Below, one piece after another: positions 1 to 11,557 of a DNA stretch of 64,000 bases. A program made the translations under genes and the position numbers. This DNA is from Blastomussa wellsi (taxonomy: Eukaryota > Cnidaria > Anthozoa > Scleractinia > Plerogyridae): assembly GCA_947652115.1 (NCBI GenBank), contig OX393573.1:13700491-13764490 (forward strand), read 5' to 3'. Under the pieces are notes generated by a model. It ran no database searches, was not told the DNA's origin, and saw nothing but the letters and a program-made list of their open reading frames with translations. Position 1 is the stretch's first letter, and each line of letters begins with the position of its first letter.

Positions 1-1
1 T

Positions 2-325
2 TGGTTTGTAGATTTCAAAAAAGCTTTCGACTCAGTTTGGCATGACAGACTCTTTTACAAACTATTGCAGATTAACGTCGGCGGCTGTTTTGTTTTTTTC
101 AATTTAACAAAGAGTTTGTACTCAAACTGTACATGTTCCATTAAAATTGGACAGCATCAAGCACGACCCTTTCAATACGCAAGAGGGGTACGACAAGGAT
201 GTATTTTGAGCCCGTTACTATTCAACCTCTTCATTAACGACATCCCTTTCTCTTTTGAAAACACTTTATCTGATCCCTTTGTCCTACCAAACGGCACAAA
301 ATTGAATTCACTTTTATATGCATAT
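2..325 (+). pseudogene. LINE reverse transcriptase fragment, truncated
   Basis: Reading from base 2 gives an RT palm segment with the FVDFKKAFDSVWH block and the later GVRQGCILSPLLFNLFIND block, both hallmarks of non-LTR (CR1/Rex-type) reverse transcriptases. It begins outside the window and ends at LNSLLYA, exactly where the catalytic ADD should follow. There it runs into an AT-rich tatgcatattatat repeat. It therefore lacks the active site and the rest of the element and is a dead remnant. Confidence 0.8.
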
Positions 326-599
326 TATATATTCTGTATGCATATTATATTTTCACAAATACGAAAATAGTTTACAATCCAAAAATCTTTGTGAAATCCA
401 AAAAAAATATTTTGAAAATCGCAAAAAATATTTTGTCACGTGCTGCTTGCGCCGGCAATCAGTTTGTGTCAGAGGTTTGCTGGTCCATGACTTTGTTTTC
501 CCCTTGGCCAGCGGTCGAGAATGTTTGACTGGAACGTCACGTGCGGTAGAATATAGTGCTCTAGGACTGATGCGCATTACGTCCGTTGCGGTGCCATCT

Positions 600-1012
600 G
601 ATAAAAGACCATATTCACGATAGCCGCCATGATGGTTTTCATATTGTAATGCAAATTAGCCACGTTGTCTGCCAGGGGGCAAACATTGAAATGATGCCGT
701 TTTTCGGAAAATTGGACGGTCTAAATAGTGAAGTATCTGGGGTAAAACCACATTTGAGAGCCAAGTTTTGGGATAATGATTTCATTATAAGCTTAGTTTG
801 AAATAGTTACTCGATTTCTTGAACTTGGAATATTTAAACCACAAAACGAAAACCAAAAAATGGCTATGAAAAAATGATGAGACATGATAAGAAACCAGCT
901 AAAATTGGTCGATTTAGGCTTAGGCTTTGCCCCCTCACAAATCACGTGTCTAATTTGCATTACAATGTGGAAACAATCATGGCGCGCGGCCATCGTGAAT
1001 AAGGTCTAAGAC
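600..1012. mobile_element. MITE-like inverted repeat, about 410 bp
   Basis: The sequence after 600 (ataaaagaccatattcacga onward, with gtaatgcaaattag inside) reappears inverted at about 920-1012. The arms are about 85 bp and diverged. No transposase is present, so this is a non-autonomous foldback/MITE element. The short ORFs that appear on both strands here are mirror images of the arms, not genes. Confidence 0.6.
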
Positions 1013-1541
1013 CAATTTATGCCCCCATAAATTGTAGTTAATGGGACAACCAGGAGAATCATGTGTGTATTGCGTGACATGTAGCAAAATAGGGTGGGAT
1101 TTCACAAGCCAAAGTTCATTTCCACTCACGTGCCTCTATTGTGCAAGTTGCATGCTTTAGCCAATCAGAGTGTTTGAATTCACTGCCACTAAAGTTCAAG
1201 GGCAAAGTACACAAGCCTTGTGCTTTTTCATTCTGTTGCTTGAGCAGGCAAATTATCTGCCTGCTCCATCTCAGTACAACTAATTTTCCCACCCTTCCCT
1301 CCCTATCTTGCTAGCATGTCGTTTGCTTTATGATTTAGAATACACTATATTGCTTACCTACAAAAAAAAAAAAAAAAAACATTGTTTTCCTAAGAGATAT
1401 TGCGATGCTTGCTATATACAAGATGTTGCAGTTTGAGCCTCTGATGGGTAGACCTGCAGTGTACCTGCACCATAGACATGCAATATGGTTTTCTTGAAAT
1501 GCATTGTAAACCGATCTCTGGTTAGGCCTTCAGGTTTATAT
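1013..1541. other. Non-coding, nothing recognised
   Basis: No convincing ORF or RNA gene. An A-tract of about 18 bases lies at about 1362-1379. Confidence 0.5.
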
Positions 1542-1852
1542 ATTGTTACTATAGCATTTTTTCGAGGTTGTTGAGATCTTCCATGTAATTGTTATAATCT
1601 GCAGTTGTGTTCGGTTACGGTTAGCTTTGGCAGTTCATCTGCCTCAAAGACACTTATTGTACTGTTTAGCTAGGCCTATTTTATGACCTACTTGTTACTA
1701 TAGCATTTTGCGAGGTTGCGATCTTCCGTGTACTTGTTGTAATCTGCATTTGTGTTCGGTTACGGTTAGATTTGGCAGTTTATCTGCCTCAAAGACACTT
1801 AATGTCCTGATTAGCTAGGCCTATTAATTTTTCATGACCTACATTCTTGCAT
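1542..1852. repeat. Two tandem copies of a ~155-bp unit
   Basis: The block beginning gttactatagcatttt and ending tagctaggcctatt occurs twice in direct orientation (about 1542-1690 and 1694-1852) with small indels. It is a segmental tandem duplication with no coding potential. Confidence 0.75.
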
Positions 1853-2024
1853 TTGTGTGTAACTCTCTAGTAGAGTGTTCTGTTGGTTCTTTTATCTCAT
1901 ATTGATATAATAAACTTTGGGTTGGGATGAAGTGCTCCCATACAGGTCACCCTTTGCCCCATAGACTCACAGAATGGATTGGTTGCCATGGTAACCATGA
2001 GTCTAAACCCCTCTAACTTGAATA

Positions 2025-2265
2025 AGGACCTCTTTCAGGGTATTGTGTTCTGCAGCCCTGAAGAGGAATAAGGACCTCTCCCACGGTATTGTGGTCGGCA
2101 GCCCTGGAGAGGAGTAAGGAGCTCTTTTAGGGTATTGTGGTCGGCAGCCCAAAAGAGTTGTAGGACCTCTTGCAGGGTATTGTGTTTGCAGCCCTCAAGA
2201 GCAGTAGGACCTCTCTTAGGGGATTGTGATGTGCACCCCTAGAGAGAAAAGGGGAGTGGAGGGGT
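2025..2265. repeat. Minisatellite, ~57-bp unit, five copies
   Basis: Each unit reads roughly rtaaggacctct..agggtattgtg..gcagccct..gagag. Five diverged copies follow one another. The unit itself is partly self-complementary (aggacctct / agaggt type ends). Confidence 0.75.
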
Positions 2266-2539
2266 TGTGACCCCTCCCCTCTTCCCAAGCTAGACTAGCA
2301 TTGTGTTTAGTGGCAGTGGTCTGTTACTGGAGTACTTCATTCCCAACCCCAATTCCCCACATATTGTTGTCCAAGTTTCTGTCTTCTCATGGGTTGGGAC
2401 ATTAATTAATATTTGCGCTCCAATAGGCGGATTCATGCTGACGTCATTGTTTACCTTTTCCTCATTAGTCGAGTCGTTTTCTATAGATATCTAACTACAA
2501 GAATCAAGAGAAAACATTTCGTGTCATATGCACTTTAAA

Positions 2540-2985
2540 TTCATTATGATGTGAAGTATATATAAAAGGATTCATATTTGAACTGCGGATGTAGATGAAA
2601 GTGAAGAATGATCATCGCAGTGAATTTTTTAGTTTAAATTGGAAAGAAGAAGCCTGAATATCAGGGCTTCAACGGGATTCGAACCCATGACCTCCGCAAA
2701 TGCAGGTGCGATGTTATACCAACTGAGCTATGAAGCCACATATTGGGAGCGAGGTCAATTTGAGTTTATATTTCCCCGTGAGGAGTGAAATGATGTGAAG
2801 TACATATCAAATAATTCATATTTGAACTGCGGATATAGATGAAGTGAAGAATGATAATCGCAGTGAATTTTCTAAATTAAGCAATTGGAAATAAGAAGCA
2901 TATTTGTAAAGCATCCCACCGGTATTCACGGAGGTCACGGGTTCGAATCACGTTGATTTTCGAAGAAAATAAGAAACCGTATTGC
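2540..2985. repeat. Duplicated block carrying tRNA-like segments
   Basis: The string tgaactgcggatrtagatga followed by gtgaagaatgat.atcgcagtgaatttt occurs at about 2579 and again at about 2823, each time followed by a tRNA-like sequence in opposite orientation. It behaves as a repeat family (SINE-like), not as a gene. Confidence 0.6.
2665..2737 (-). tRNA. tRNA-like gene or pseudogene inside a repeat
   Basis: On the minus strand a 73-nt segment has a perfect 7-bp acceptor stem (GGCTTCA / TGAAGCC), a box A-like TAGCTCAGTTGGT and a T arm GGGTTCGAATCCC. The D stem is damaged (TATAACA where a GAGC arm is expected), and the anticodon loop CCTGCAT has C at position 33. TGC would be the anticodon, but the acceptor lacks the G3-U70 pair of tRNA-Ala. 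It lies in a repeated block whose other half (2903-2957, plus) holds a more degraded copy, so a tRNA-derived repeat is as likely as a working tRNA. Confidence 0.5.
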
Positions 2986-3039
2986 AACGAGTTCAATGGT
3001 AGTTGCCAAGTGAAGAATAGCAGTAAAAAAGAAACTAAG

Positions 3040-3310
3040 AAACTAATGGCGTCTGTGATAATTATGATATATTATAATGACGTCTGTGGTAATTATGACA
3101 GATGGTAATGGCGTCTGTGATAATTATGATAGTTAAAAATGACGTTTGTGGTAATTATGACAGATGGTAATGGCGTCTGTGATAATTATGATAGTTAAAA
3201 ATGACGTTTGTGGTAATTATGATAGATGGTTATGGAGTCTGTGATAATTTTGATAATTGGTAATGAGTTTGTGAATTATCGTAAAAGATGGTAATGACGT
3301 TTGTGTTATC
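3040..3310. repeat. Minisatellite, ~31/62-bp unit
   Basis: Repeated units of the form aatg(g/a)cgtctgtgataattatgat alternate with aatgacgtttgtggtaattatga. About eight diverged half-units are visible. Non-coding. Confidence 0.8.
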
Positions 3311-4679
3311 TAGTCTTACCTAATCACACAAAATGGCCAGATCAAAGAAAAAGAAAACCCCAGGTGATCATCATTGTCCCAGAGAGGTTCGTCGTTAAAG
3401 GATTTTAACTCTTTTAAAGTGCTACTATGATGAAATCTGCGTCTACAATCTAAGCCATTTTAAAACGTGCAAACGTAGTCTGTATGAGAAGAAAAATGCC
3501 GCTTACTTTTTTAGAATATGCATAGATGACGTCATCAGTCTCCTAATTTGCATATTTTACCATTTTTTAAACTTGAATAATTCGGGAACTACTACAGATA
3601 TTTGAAAACGGAAAACGGCATTTTTAATCTCACATGAGGCACTGCATGATTCCCTTCAAAAATCAAGGTGTAAAAATTTCCCGTGAGTTTCGGGGTGCTA
3701 GTCCAAGGAAATCTGATGGCCACAAAAGACAAAGAAAAGTTATTTTTTTTTAGTTTGCTTAATTGCCAAAATCCAACACCGAGGTTGATGAATGCCGATC
3801 TTTGATAACTTTGAAACTTTTATTACAACTCTCACCCAATTAGTATCGAATACTTTTATTGAACGTACTAAAGAGTTGGAAGTTCATAGTATGGTAATTT
3901 CCTTTCTCTTTACCATACTTGAACATGTGTTTTAGAACTTAACACAGCAATGAATAAAGAAATTAAATGTTATTAATAATATATAATAAAGCGGACGTTT
4001 TTAATAAAGCTCTTAGCAAGACAAGAGATGCATGTTTCTCAAAACAAACTTAATGCTTCAGTCTTAATTAATTTTACCGCCGACTCGTTGACTTTAACTG
4101 TTCGACCTAAAACCGTCTGTGGATTCCTTTCTCCCGAATACTATTTACCAAAACAATTTGCAACTTGGGTTCTTTAATTTCGCCTTGTTCGGTATTCTCT
4201 TCTTCTTATTGTATCTTATGACTGATGTGGTAACGAGTGAAGGTGAGTTTGATGGGTTCTAGATGGGTTCTAAAAACTGGATAAAAATAAGTCTTATCCA
4301 TGGGAATACTTTGAACCGAAAATCGATTGCCGTTCTTGTGTCGACATTTTTCAAGCTTCGTTATTTGAATGAAAAGCACTTCAAGACACATTTTCCAGCT
4401 ACAGACATTCGCATTTAACGAATTTATACTCATTTGTTTGATTCTAACAGCATTTATTTCGATAGACAGTTAGCGAATTTCGAAAGAGAAACTCTGCGAA
4501 CTTCCTGTACGTTTGTAGTAAGTCTTATAGCCGCCTGTGCACCGCAAAATATACTGCGAAGATTAATTTCACTGTTATTTATGAAGACGCCTCCTCTTTG
4601 TTATAGTGATCGAGATGTTTATATTCATTATTCAGCCATTGGTCGGAGTAGTTCTATGTACAGCGGTCACATGGCTTAC
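3311..4679. other. Intergenic, nothing firmly recognised
   Basis: Low-complexity AT-rich DNA with only short, unsupported ORFs (for example around 4206-4433 minus and 4434-4769 plus). Confidence 0.4.
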
Positions 4680-4927
4680 CGTGTGCTCTTATCAATACAA
4701 TCTTGTAGTTGTGACCCGCCATCTTGTGTATGTGTTCCTTCTATGAACTCTTCTAACCCGAGAACATAACACTCTTCTTGAATGGTAGAAAATGGAGTTC
4801 GGTTTTGACAAAATGTAGCATAGAAACACGGCGTTTTAAATGCTAACTGGAGTCTGAAAACCGGCAACTTGCAGTGAGTTACAACTGGCATGAAAATCAA
4901 TGCGAACAAACAAACAACGATCGGCAT
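4680..4927 (-). CDS. Possible first exon of a secreted protein
   Basis: The minus-strand ATG at 4927 opens a hydrophobic leader (MPIVVCLFALIFMPVVTHC) that looks like a cleavable signal peptide. A cysteine-containing stretch of about 60 residues follows, reminiscent of PAN/apple-type ectodomains (CFYATFCQN, EECYVLG). The ORF runs into a good splice donor (CACG|GTAAGCC, donor at 4679). No following exon was identified. It is divergent to the glycine-rich gene starting at 5092. The signal peptide is visible; the domain assignment is tentative. Confidence 0.4.
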
Positions 4928-5091
4928 TCTCCAGTCTGTTCAAGTACTCAAGCATTCTTACGAGCCATACTTTCCAACAATAACCAACTTGTTTGCTCCG
5001 TGTTTATATGTTAACCATCGAATATCTGCAAAGATAATTAAGGCGAGGTGGTCAAAAGGTTGCATTTAACTTTGCTTGTTTTATTACTCAG

Positions 5092-5607
5092 TGTTCAATG
5101 TTGTCTTCACAAATCTCAACGCAAGTGGAAGATATGGTCCAACCTCACTTGGCAGTCACTACACAGGTCAGGATCATGACGGTCAAGTTACACTGTCCAG
5201 CGGTATTCAACAGTGGACTGTGCCGTACACTGGTGATTACCGAATAGAAGCGATAGGAGCTGCTGGGGGGTACGATAACCCCAATAGTGCTCAGTACCGA
5301 GGGAGAGGAGCAAGGATGATCGGAACTTTTACTTTATTCAAAGGTGAAGTCATTCAAATACTTGTTGGTCAGGAAGGAGGAATCAACATCGACATTTGGG
5401 GTTCTGGGGGCGGTGGAGGTTCATTTGTAGTGAGAGGAAGCAACACGTCTTTGATAATAGCTGGAGGCGGAGGAGGTGTAGATACAGTAATGTCAAGGCA
5501 TGCAGGATGTGATGCCAGCAAGAACACAACTGGGAACCCTGGGTACAAATTATGGAAAGGGGGGAGCAATGGACATGGCGCACAAACTGCTCATAATGAA
5601 ACATCAG
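5092..5607 (+). CDS. ALK-type glycine-rich protein, internal exon
   Basis: An acceptor (ttattactcag, AG at 5090-5091) opens an exon of about 172 codons that ends at TCAG|GTAAGAG. The product has the pattern of the glycine-rich domain found in ALK/LTK receptors and many cnidarian secreted proteins: a TGDYRIEAIGAAGG block, RGRGARMIGTF, ILVGQEGG, GGGGSFVVRG and LIIAGGGGG. It joins in frame (phase 1) to the exon at 6495. No kinase domain follows, because the gene stops at 6850. It is therefore a secreted or receptor-like glycine-rich protein rather than a full ALK. Upstream exons, including any signal peptide, are not identified. Confidence 0.75.
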
Positions 5608-6494
5608 GTAAGAGTATAATTTCGTGATTATTTTCCCTTCAGCAGTTATTGTTTGAGACATGATTGGGCTCATTGAAAATACTTTTAATAATTATTATTT
5701 TAAAACATCCAACATGATAATAATTTTATATACTTTTTGTAGTTGTTATCGTGTTAAGAAAATGGTCTCAATACACTAAGTACTAGCAGTGGACAGCTAT
5801 TTCGACCGTATCTTTATCAGATAAAAAGACACTCATTAAACATTAATTTCTTTGTTTTTCCTTTATGAATTATTAATGCAATTACGAAAGGAGTTTAAAA
5901 ACAATAGAAAACTAAAATGTCAGCGCTAAAAAGGATGGAAGTCTCCTGTCACGAGAAGTGGTTTGGAATGAAGTGATTTTTGGCTAGCATAACTTTTGTA
6001 TTTTTAGTGGTCGCTTCCAAAATGTAGTCGGACAGGGAAGTTGACTGTATATGCTTCAGCTATAATCCTGAAAACTTAACATTATTAGCGCTTTTTTTCT
6101 TCAAAATTCACTTCTTGTAATTGATTTTTTTCCTTATTTGGTAAAAATGTTTGGTATTTTGTAAACAGGGTTTCGTTTTCTAGCCTTGGGAAAGAAAACC
6201 TCTACCTACCTCCCTACCTCACTTCTATTTAACCACTTTGAAATTTAGTTCTTAAAAAGGTGTTTCATATATCAATTAAATTTTCATTATTTTTTACCTA
6301 TTTTCCCGCAGTCCTTCATAAAGTGATATTTAACTGTGAATCGAGCCAATGACTGCATTTTTGGATTCCGTGAAACAGCTCTAATATGATAATTAAAAAT
6401 AACGCTAAAATGAATTGATGAAAACGTAGATTTCGGGGTAAAATTCCTCCCTAAATTTAAATATAGGAGTGAGTCGAGTTTTGTTTTATTTTAG
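5608..6494 (+). other. Intron of glycine-rich gene
   Basis: GT at 5608 (gtaagagt) and AG at 6493-6494 (tgttttattttag). AT-rich, with no coding signal inside. Confidence 0.7.
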
Positions 6495-6850
6495 GTGGTG
6501 GCGGTGGCGGGTTTTACTCCAGCGGAAGAAGTGGAATGAACTTCAATGGTACCAACGGAAGGGGTGGAGAAGGTGGTAAGGGATTCCTTCAGGGAGGAGT
6601 GGGTGGAAGAGCCAATTTTTCTGATGTTGACGGAGGATTTGGCGGTGGCGGTGGCGGTGGCAATGGTTATCCCCGTGATTATCTCGGCGGCGGCGGCGGA
6701 GGCGGAGGGTACTCTGGTGGAAGCAGTGGAAATGATGATTTTGACTCCTGTGGGGGAGGGGGAGGTTCTTACAATGCAGGCACAAACCAACAAAATGAAT
6801 GTTGTTACAACACAGCTGGTCATGGTCACGTGACCATTACATTTCTGTAG
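6495..6850 (+). CDS. ALK-type glycine-rich protein, terminal exon
   Basis: Continues the exon at 5092 in phase (G|GT gives glycine). It encodes a run of glycine clusters separated by short linkers (FYSSGRSGMNF, GGKGFLQGGVGGR, GYPRDYLGG, GGSYNAG) and ends ECCYNTAGHGHVTITFL before TAG at 6848-6850. Paired cysteines near the end fit an extracellular, disulphide-bonded product. The short ORFs on the minus strand and in another plus frame are shadows of the GGN-rich codons. Confidence 0.75.
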
Positions 6851-6899
6851 GAAAACCAAAACCACGTGCAAAACAAGTAAAATACAATGCTGACTATAT

Positions 6900-6985
6900 A
6901 ACAATTATTCCACGAGCCCGCGTTGGATATGAAGTGATAAAATCACTTCACTTCATATCCAACAAGGGCGAATGAAATAATTGTT
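6900..6985. repeat. Perfect-core palindrome
   Basis: gttggatatgaagtga and its complement tcacttcatatccaac face each other within aacaattatt...aataattgtt flanks. Likely a small foldback element just after the glycine-rich gene; it could also act as an RNA hairpin in that gene's 3' UTR. Confidence 0.65.
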
Positions 6986-7606
6986 TTAGTAAATTCTCAA
7001 ACCATATCTCTTGAATTTTTGTGGGAGACAGCTCCTGAAACCTGCCAGTGTCGGCCATTATAGAGGGCTGAAGTTAAAAACTTGGCGCACTATTTTCCAT
7101 ATGACGTAAAACTCCGACTATTGGCTCATAGTCGGAGTCTTTTAGCCAATCAAAAAGCTAGAAATGCAATAGTCGGAGCTGGGAATATACTAATTAGAGA
7201 TAATAAATGTCATCATTAATGAATTCAAATAAAACGGATAATGCTAAATAAATTAAATCACTGCTACATTTAGTGCATAATTAAAAGCTGTGCAAGCATT
7301 AATCTAATAAAAATGTTGTAACACGTCTACAACGTTCATTTCAGGTATTTTCATAGTGCGAATGTGCAATTCGAGCTGACCAAAAGCAAAAGCATGAATA
7401 TCAAGTTTTATTTTACCAGTATTTTAACAATCTAGCTGACGTTGATACGAAAGCCGCCAAGATTGAACCTTTTTAACGCAGGTTGGGGTGGTGGTATTAG
7501 TAAAACTTTATTTACACAAGCGCTAAGATACTCCCATTCAGGATTTACAATTAATAAAGCAATAGCTGTACTAACCAAACTAAGTACTAAAAATCACATA
7601 GAAAAC

Positions 7607-7870
7607 TAGCCTGCAGTGCAGGCGTTATTATGGAGCGGAACGCTAGACGCTAGGTAATAAATCGTGTTTTCGGTGCCGCCATCTTGGACGCTTGGCTGCT
7701 AGAGGATTGGTGCAGCCCATTTGGCCCATTTGGCCCATTTTTTATTCTTAACACCTACTCCCTCGTAAAATATTTCCTAGCCCCAATCTTCCACCGCTCC
7801 AAATCCAAGATGGCGGCTTAATACGAAAATGTGCACTCGCGCGTCAGAAATACGCCTGCACTGCAGGCTA
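7607..7870. mobile_element. MITE with TA-flanked TIRs
   Basis: Ends tagcctgcagtgcaggcgt and acgcctgcactgcaggcta are exact reverse complements, about 264 bp apart. The TA at each end fits a Tc1/mariner-type target. The TIR is itself palindromic (CTGCAGTGCAG). No transposase. Confidence 0.7.
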
Positions 7871-8280
7871 ATAGAAAACCTGCTTTACAAGGATGCCGTG
7901 ATGTATGTACGAAATTTAGTGGGCAACCTCACATTGGAATGGGTGACTTTTCAACTTCGTTTTAAAATCATTCCACAGTGAGTGTGGCTGCTTCATCTCA
8001 TTTGGTAAGCTATTCCGTATACAACACAGCCCCGTTTTAGCTAAAACTCCGTTTAAAATACCTAGTACTTACGCGGCTGTGGTATCGATAGCTTACATTC
8101 GGCATTTCTAGGATTGAAAGAGGATGTGCATGGGGTTACTGTTAGCTGAGAATTGACTGAAGTTTTAACTGTTAACTGAGAAATGGCGGTTTTTTAACTG
8201 ATAGCTGAGAATCGTTCAGATAACTGTCAGCTGATTGTGAGATGGCTCACCTTTTTGGTCTGGATAGATGGGGATAAATT

Positions 8281-8550
8281 TTACTGATAACTGAGAATAA
8301 GGCACCCACATGCAGACCCTTTTGAAAGTACTAAACGTTTCATTAAATTGCAAGGAAAAAATCGATAACTCAGATAATTCGGAGTCTTGTTGTTCACAGC
8401 ATTGAACATCATAATCGCTTTACTAACGGCTCGCTTACAATCGAGTTTACAAGAAGCTAAGAGCGCGGATTCGGCTTCGGTTGTAATGTTATGAGCACTA
8501 AAATTAGCGTTTAATAGTTTGGGAAGCGATTCGATATATAAGGGGTGCAT
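8281..8550 (-). pseudogene. Possible LINE ORF2 C-terminal remnant
   Basis: The minus-strand peptide contains KAIMMFNAVNNKTPNYLSYRF, which resembles the KAMMVYKSLNG-type block after the RT domain of CR1/L2-like LINEs (compare the element at 14185). No flanking RT remains. Weak call based on one motif. Confidence 0.35.
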
Positions 8551-10398
8551 TGATGTGAGGCGGGAATGAAAACCTCTTAGGGTTCAAACTGAAAATTAAC
8601 TGTAAGAAGCATTGAAGCATTGAAATTTAATGCAAAGAACGGTGGAATTTGAACACAAAATGAATACTTCTGTCATGAACCATTCAACTATGCAGTGAGA
8701 ATAGTGACTTTATTTAATCCTTGGTTATATTTTTACTTGCCTTTTTTGAACTCATCAACTCATCCACAAACAAAGGAAACTAAAATCTGAACCACAGCAT
8801 ACATAGCGTTGTTGAGAATAGTTTTTAATTACATTATTCCAATCGCGCTTGTGGTAGTAGTAATAGTAGTAGTAGTATTTTATTTAGACACATTGCACCA
8901 GTGAGCCAAGGGTGCTCCGTTAAACGTGAACATGTATGGTAAAATAAAAATGCAAAATGAATAAGTTATCTGTTCAATAAAAACACAAAACTTAGACAAT
9001 AAAATTTGAAATTTAAAAGCTAGACTATAATATTTAATACTAGAATAAAATTTAAAAACTACACGATACAAAGGTTACAGCAACAATTGGCGCGCATGAG
9101 ATAGTTGACCCATGTGATATGTTTTTGAGTGAGTTTTGACTTGCAATCTTCAGTCATTTTTTTATGGCTTTCAAAACCATTTGAGACAATTAAAGAACCA
9201 ATAATTGGAAGTGCAATCTATCGGCATGTTTCTACCTTTACTTTGTTTGGTCATGCAATGGGAGGCGTGTCGAAAATTATTCAAATAGCTTTCTTAGAGT
9301 GGTAACAGCGTTACAGTGCGATTTGACATTTTATCTTGCATTCGTTAATCTAATGATCCGTTTACACTTAAGATTTAAACTTGTTTAAAAGTTATTTAAC
9401 GGTAGTTTAGCAAATAGTACATGCACATGTTAATTGCTAAAGTTTATCAACAGGTCCAAAGTGGAAGTTAGTTAAGATTTTATTAACTTTGTGTGGAATT
9501 GAATTTAAAGTTTTTCTAGCTTTGTCCACTGATTTTCATTTTCAAAGACGTTTAGCTAAGTGAAAGTGAGATAGTGTAAACGGAATATTTTAATTAAGCT
9601 TTTGCAGCATTGTAGCTTATACTGGAAACTTATAGTCGCGCAGCTATCAATAAAAAAAGGTTGTCTAGTATATTGTATGCTCTGTTTTAGATCATATAGT
9701 GGGTCTATAAGTCCGGTGGTTTCCTGAAGGTCTCCTCACCCTATCTTATTTGCCAAAAGTATTATGGTTTTCGGAACAGTTTCTTAAAGGTTTTCCACAG
9801 CTAGAGGCAATGTTATGACGTAATTCGTGATCAATAACAGGACAAACCCATTAAAACTGGCGTCAATTCGTTAATTTTATGACTTTTTTTAAAATGTACC
9901 TTTTGGTAAAACAGGCACAAAGGTGCTACTGTCCACTTTTCATATCTTTAAATAATATCTCGCTTCCAGAAATTCGAACAACGTCAATTACCAATCAGAC
10001 AGGGGCTAAATAAACTAGTTTTTGAACTTTGAACTGAAATTCATGTCATATCTATCTCTAACTTGATGATCTGCAATAAATTGGATTTAAATTTGTACTT
10101 CGTTGAGGAGTTAACGCTTCAAATGCCAGCTTTTATGATCTCGTACCTAATAATCAACAGTTCAAGCAAAATGATGAAAGATAACAGGCACATCCACATT
10201 AAGGAATTGCCCCAGACTTTTTGTAGCTTGGAGGGGATTATACCGTGACCGTTGCCAAGGACACTTCTGTCTCCATGCCTTACTGAGTCAGTTGATTGAG
10301 ATGAGTATGTGGCAAGGGTCGTGGCAAGGTTAGAACCTGGCGACCAACCGCTGACCGAGCAGCCCGTTGACTCTGGGAACGAGATTGGGAAGTCAGTT
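8551..10398. other. Intergenic, nothing firmly recognised
   Basis: AT-rich, with a short (gta)n-like tract near 8850-8878. Small ORFs here have no recognisable motifs. Confidence 0.4.
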
Positions 10399-10562
10399 GG
10401 GGTGCGATCCTTTGGGGTGATCCGGATCAGGATCAGAGATCCGGACATGATGCATCAAAGGCGCCGGCGAATCCTTGCTCAGAGTGCATTCGCCGGCGCC
10501 TTTGATGCACCATGATCCGGATCACTGATACTGATTCGGATCACCCCAAAGGAACGCACCCT
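10399..10562. mobile_element. Short palindromic MITE, ~164 bp
   Basis: Ends ggggtgcgatcctttggggt and accccaaaggaacgcaccc are inverted. An inner inverted pair (gatgcatcaaaggcgccggcga / tcgccggcgcctttgatgca) makes almost the whole element one hairpin. Confidence 0.75.
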
Positions 10563-10572
10563 TGGTCTTCAT

Positions 10573-10908
10573 CATTCTCAATCTCGTACCCATAGCCCTT
10601 TTCGTTTCTCTTAGCCGGCAGGGCCTTGGCACGAAAAACGAAGGGCTCTGGAGACATGCGATTTCCAGTCCGAGATTCTAGGACTTCCGGACTTCATGTA
10701 TATAGCATCGATGTTTCTACATGTTGTGTGTTGTAATAAGGCGGCCGGCGAACATTTTGACTGCCGTTTAACATTTTGTTTGTTCTCAACAGCCAATAAA
10801 AAAAAATTCGAATTGTTTATTGAAAATCGAATGTCCCCAGAGCCCTTCGTTTTTCGCGCCAAGGCCCTGCCGGCTAAGAGAAACGAAAAGAGCTATGGGG
10901 ATGAGAAT
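10573..10908. mobile_element. Foldback/MITE element, ~336 bp
   Basis: The left arm (cttagccggcagggccttgg, then cgaagggctctgg) is repeated inverted on the right (ccagagcccttcg, ccaaggccctgccggctaag). Arms are about 85-90 bp. No transposase. Directly abuts the MITE at 10399-10562. Confidence 0.7.
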
Positions 10909-11557
10909 GGGGCCGGGTCTTCGTTCTCAGTCTCCTGCTCGTTTAGAAAATGGCTGCTGCATTAATTAAAAATGCAAAATTAATTTATTCAAGGGGTTCC
11001 TTCGGCAAACTGCGACTTCTTGAAAGATTTGCCGATACTGGAGAAAGCGCTTCTAAATGGAAATTCTGACTATTTTGTAAGTTCAAGGACAGCAAAAATG
11101 TTTTGCACTTGGTCCGCAGAATTGTAGTCGACAGAAGAGGCAAAGTTGAGCTGAGAAGTGAGCGAAAGCCAATGACCATCTTGTCAGTCTCGTGAATGCC
11201 TCGCTTCTTTGTAAGGTATTAGTCCCAGACTTTACTGTTTATATCAATTATTGGTTGTATAAAGTTTTTCCAGATGCCAATGAGAACATTGCCATGAACG
11301 TTATCAAGTACGTAGTTATGCTGGACTATCTAATTAAATCGCATCATGTTGGCCGGTCTATTCGGCGAAACTGTATTGATTTTTCACATCACTTCAGCTT
11401 ATTCCCGGCCTGATCAAGCGATAAAATTGATAATCGATAACAATTAATCGATTGATGTCGGAAATCGACGGGCAAGAACTTTGTGTTTTTTAATTTCCAT
11501 TGATTGTCATTGATTATCATTATTGACCACAGGCAGCCCAAGCTCACGTTGTGATGA

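Noticed and set aside
2..325. Reverse transcriptase fragment considered as a retron or domesticated RT
   Set aside because: It is a truncated LINE segment lacking the catalytic ADD and any partner gene.
3040..3310. Regular repeats considered as a CRISPR array
   Set aside because: Units are contiguous and diverged with no unique spacers, and the window is eukaryotic.
5369..6904. Minus-strand and alternate-frame ORFs over the glycine-rich exons
   Set aside because: Shadows of GGN-rich codons; only the spliced plus frame gives a known domain.
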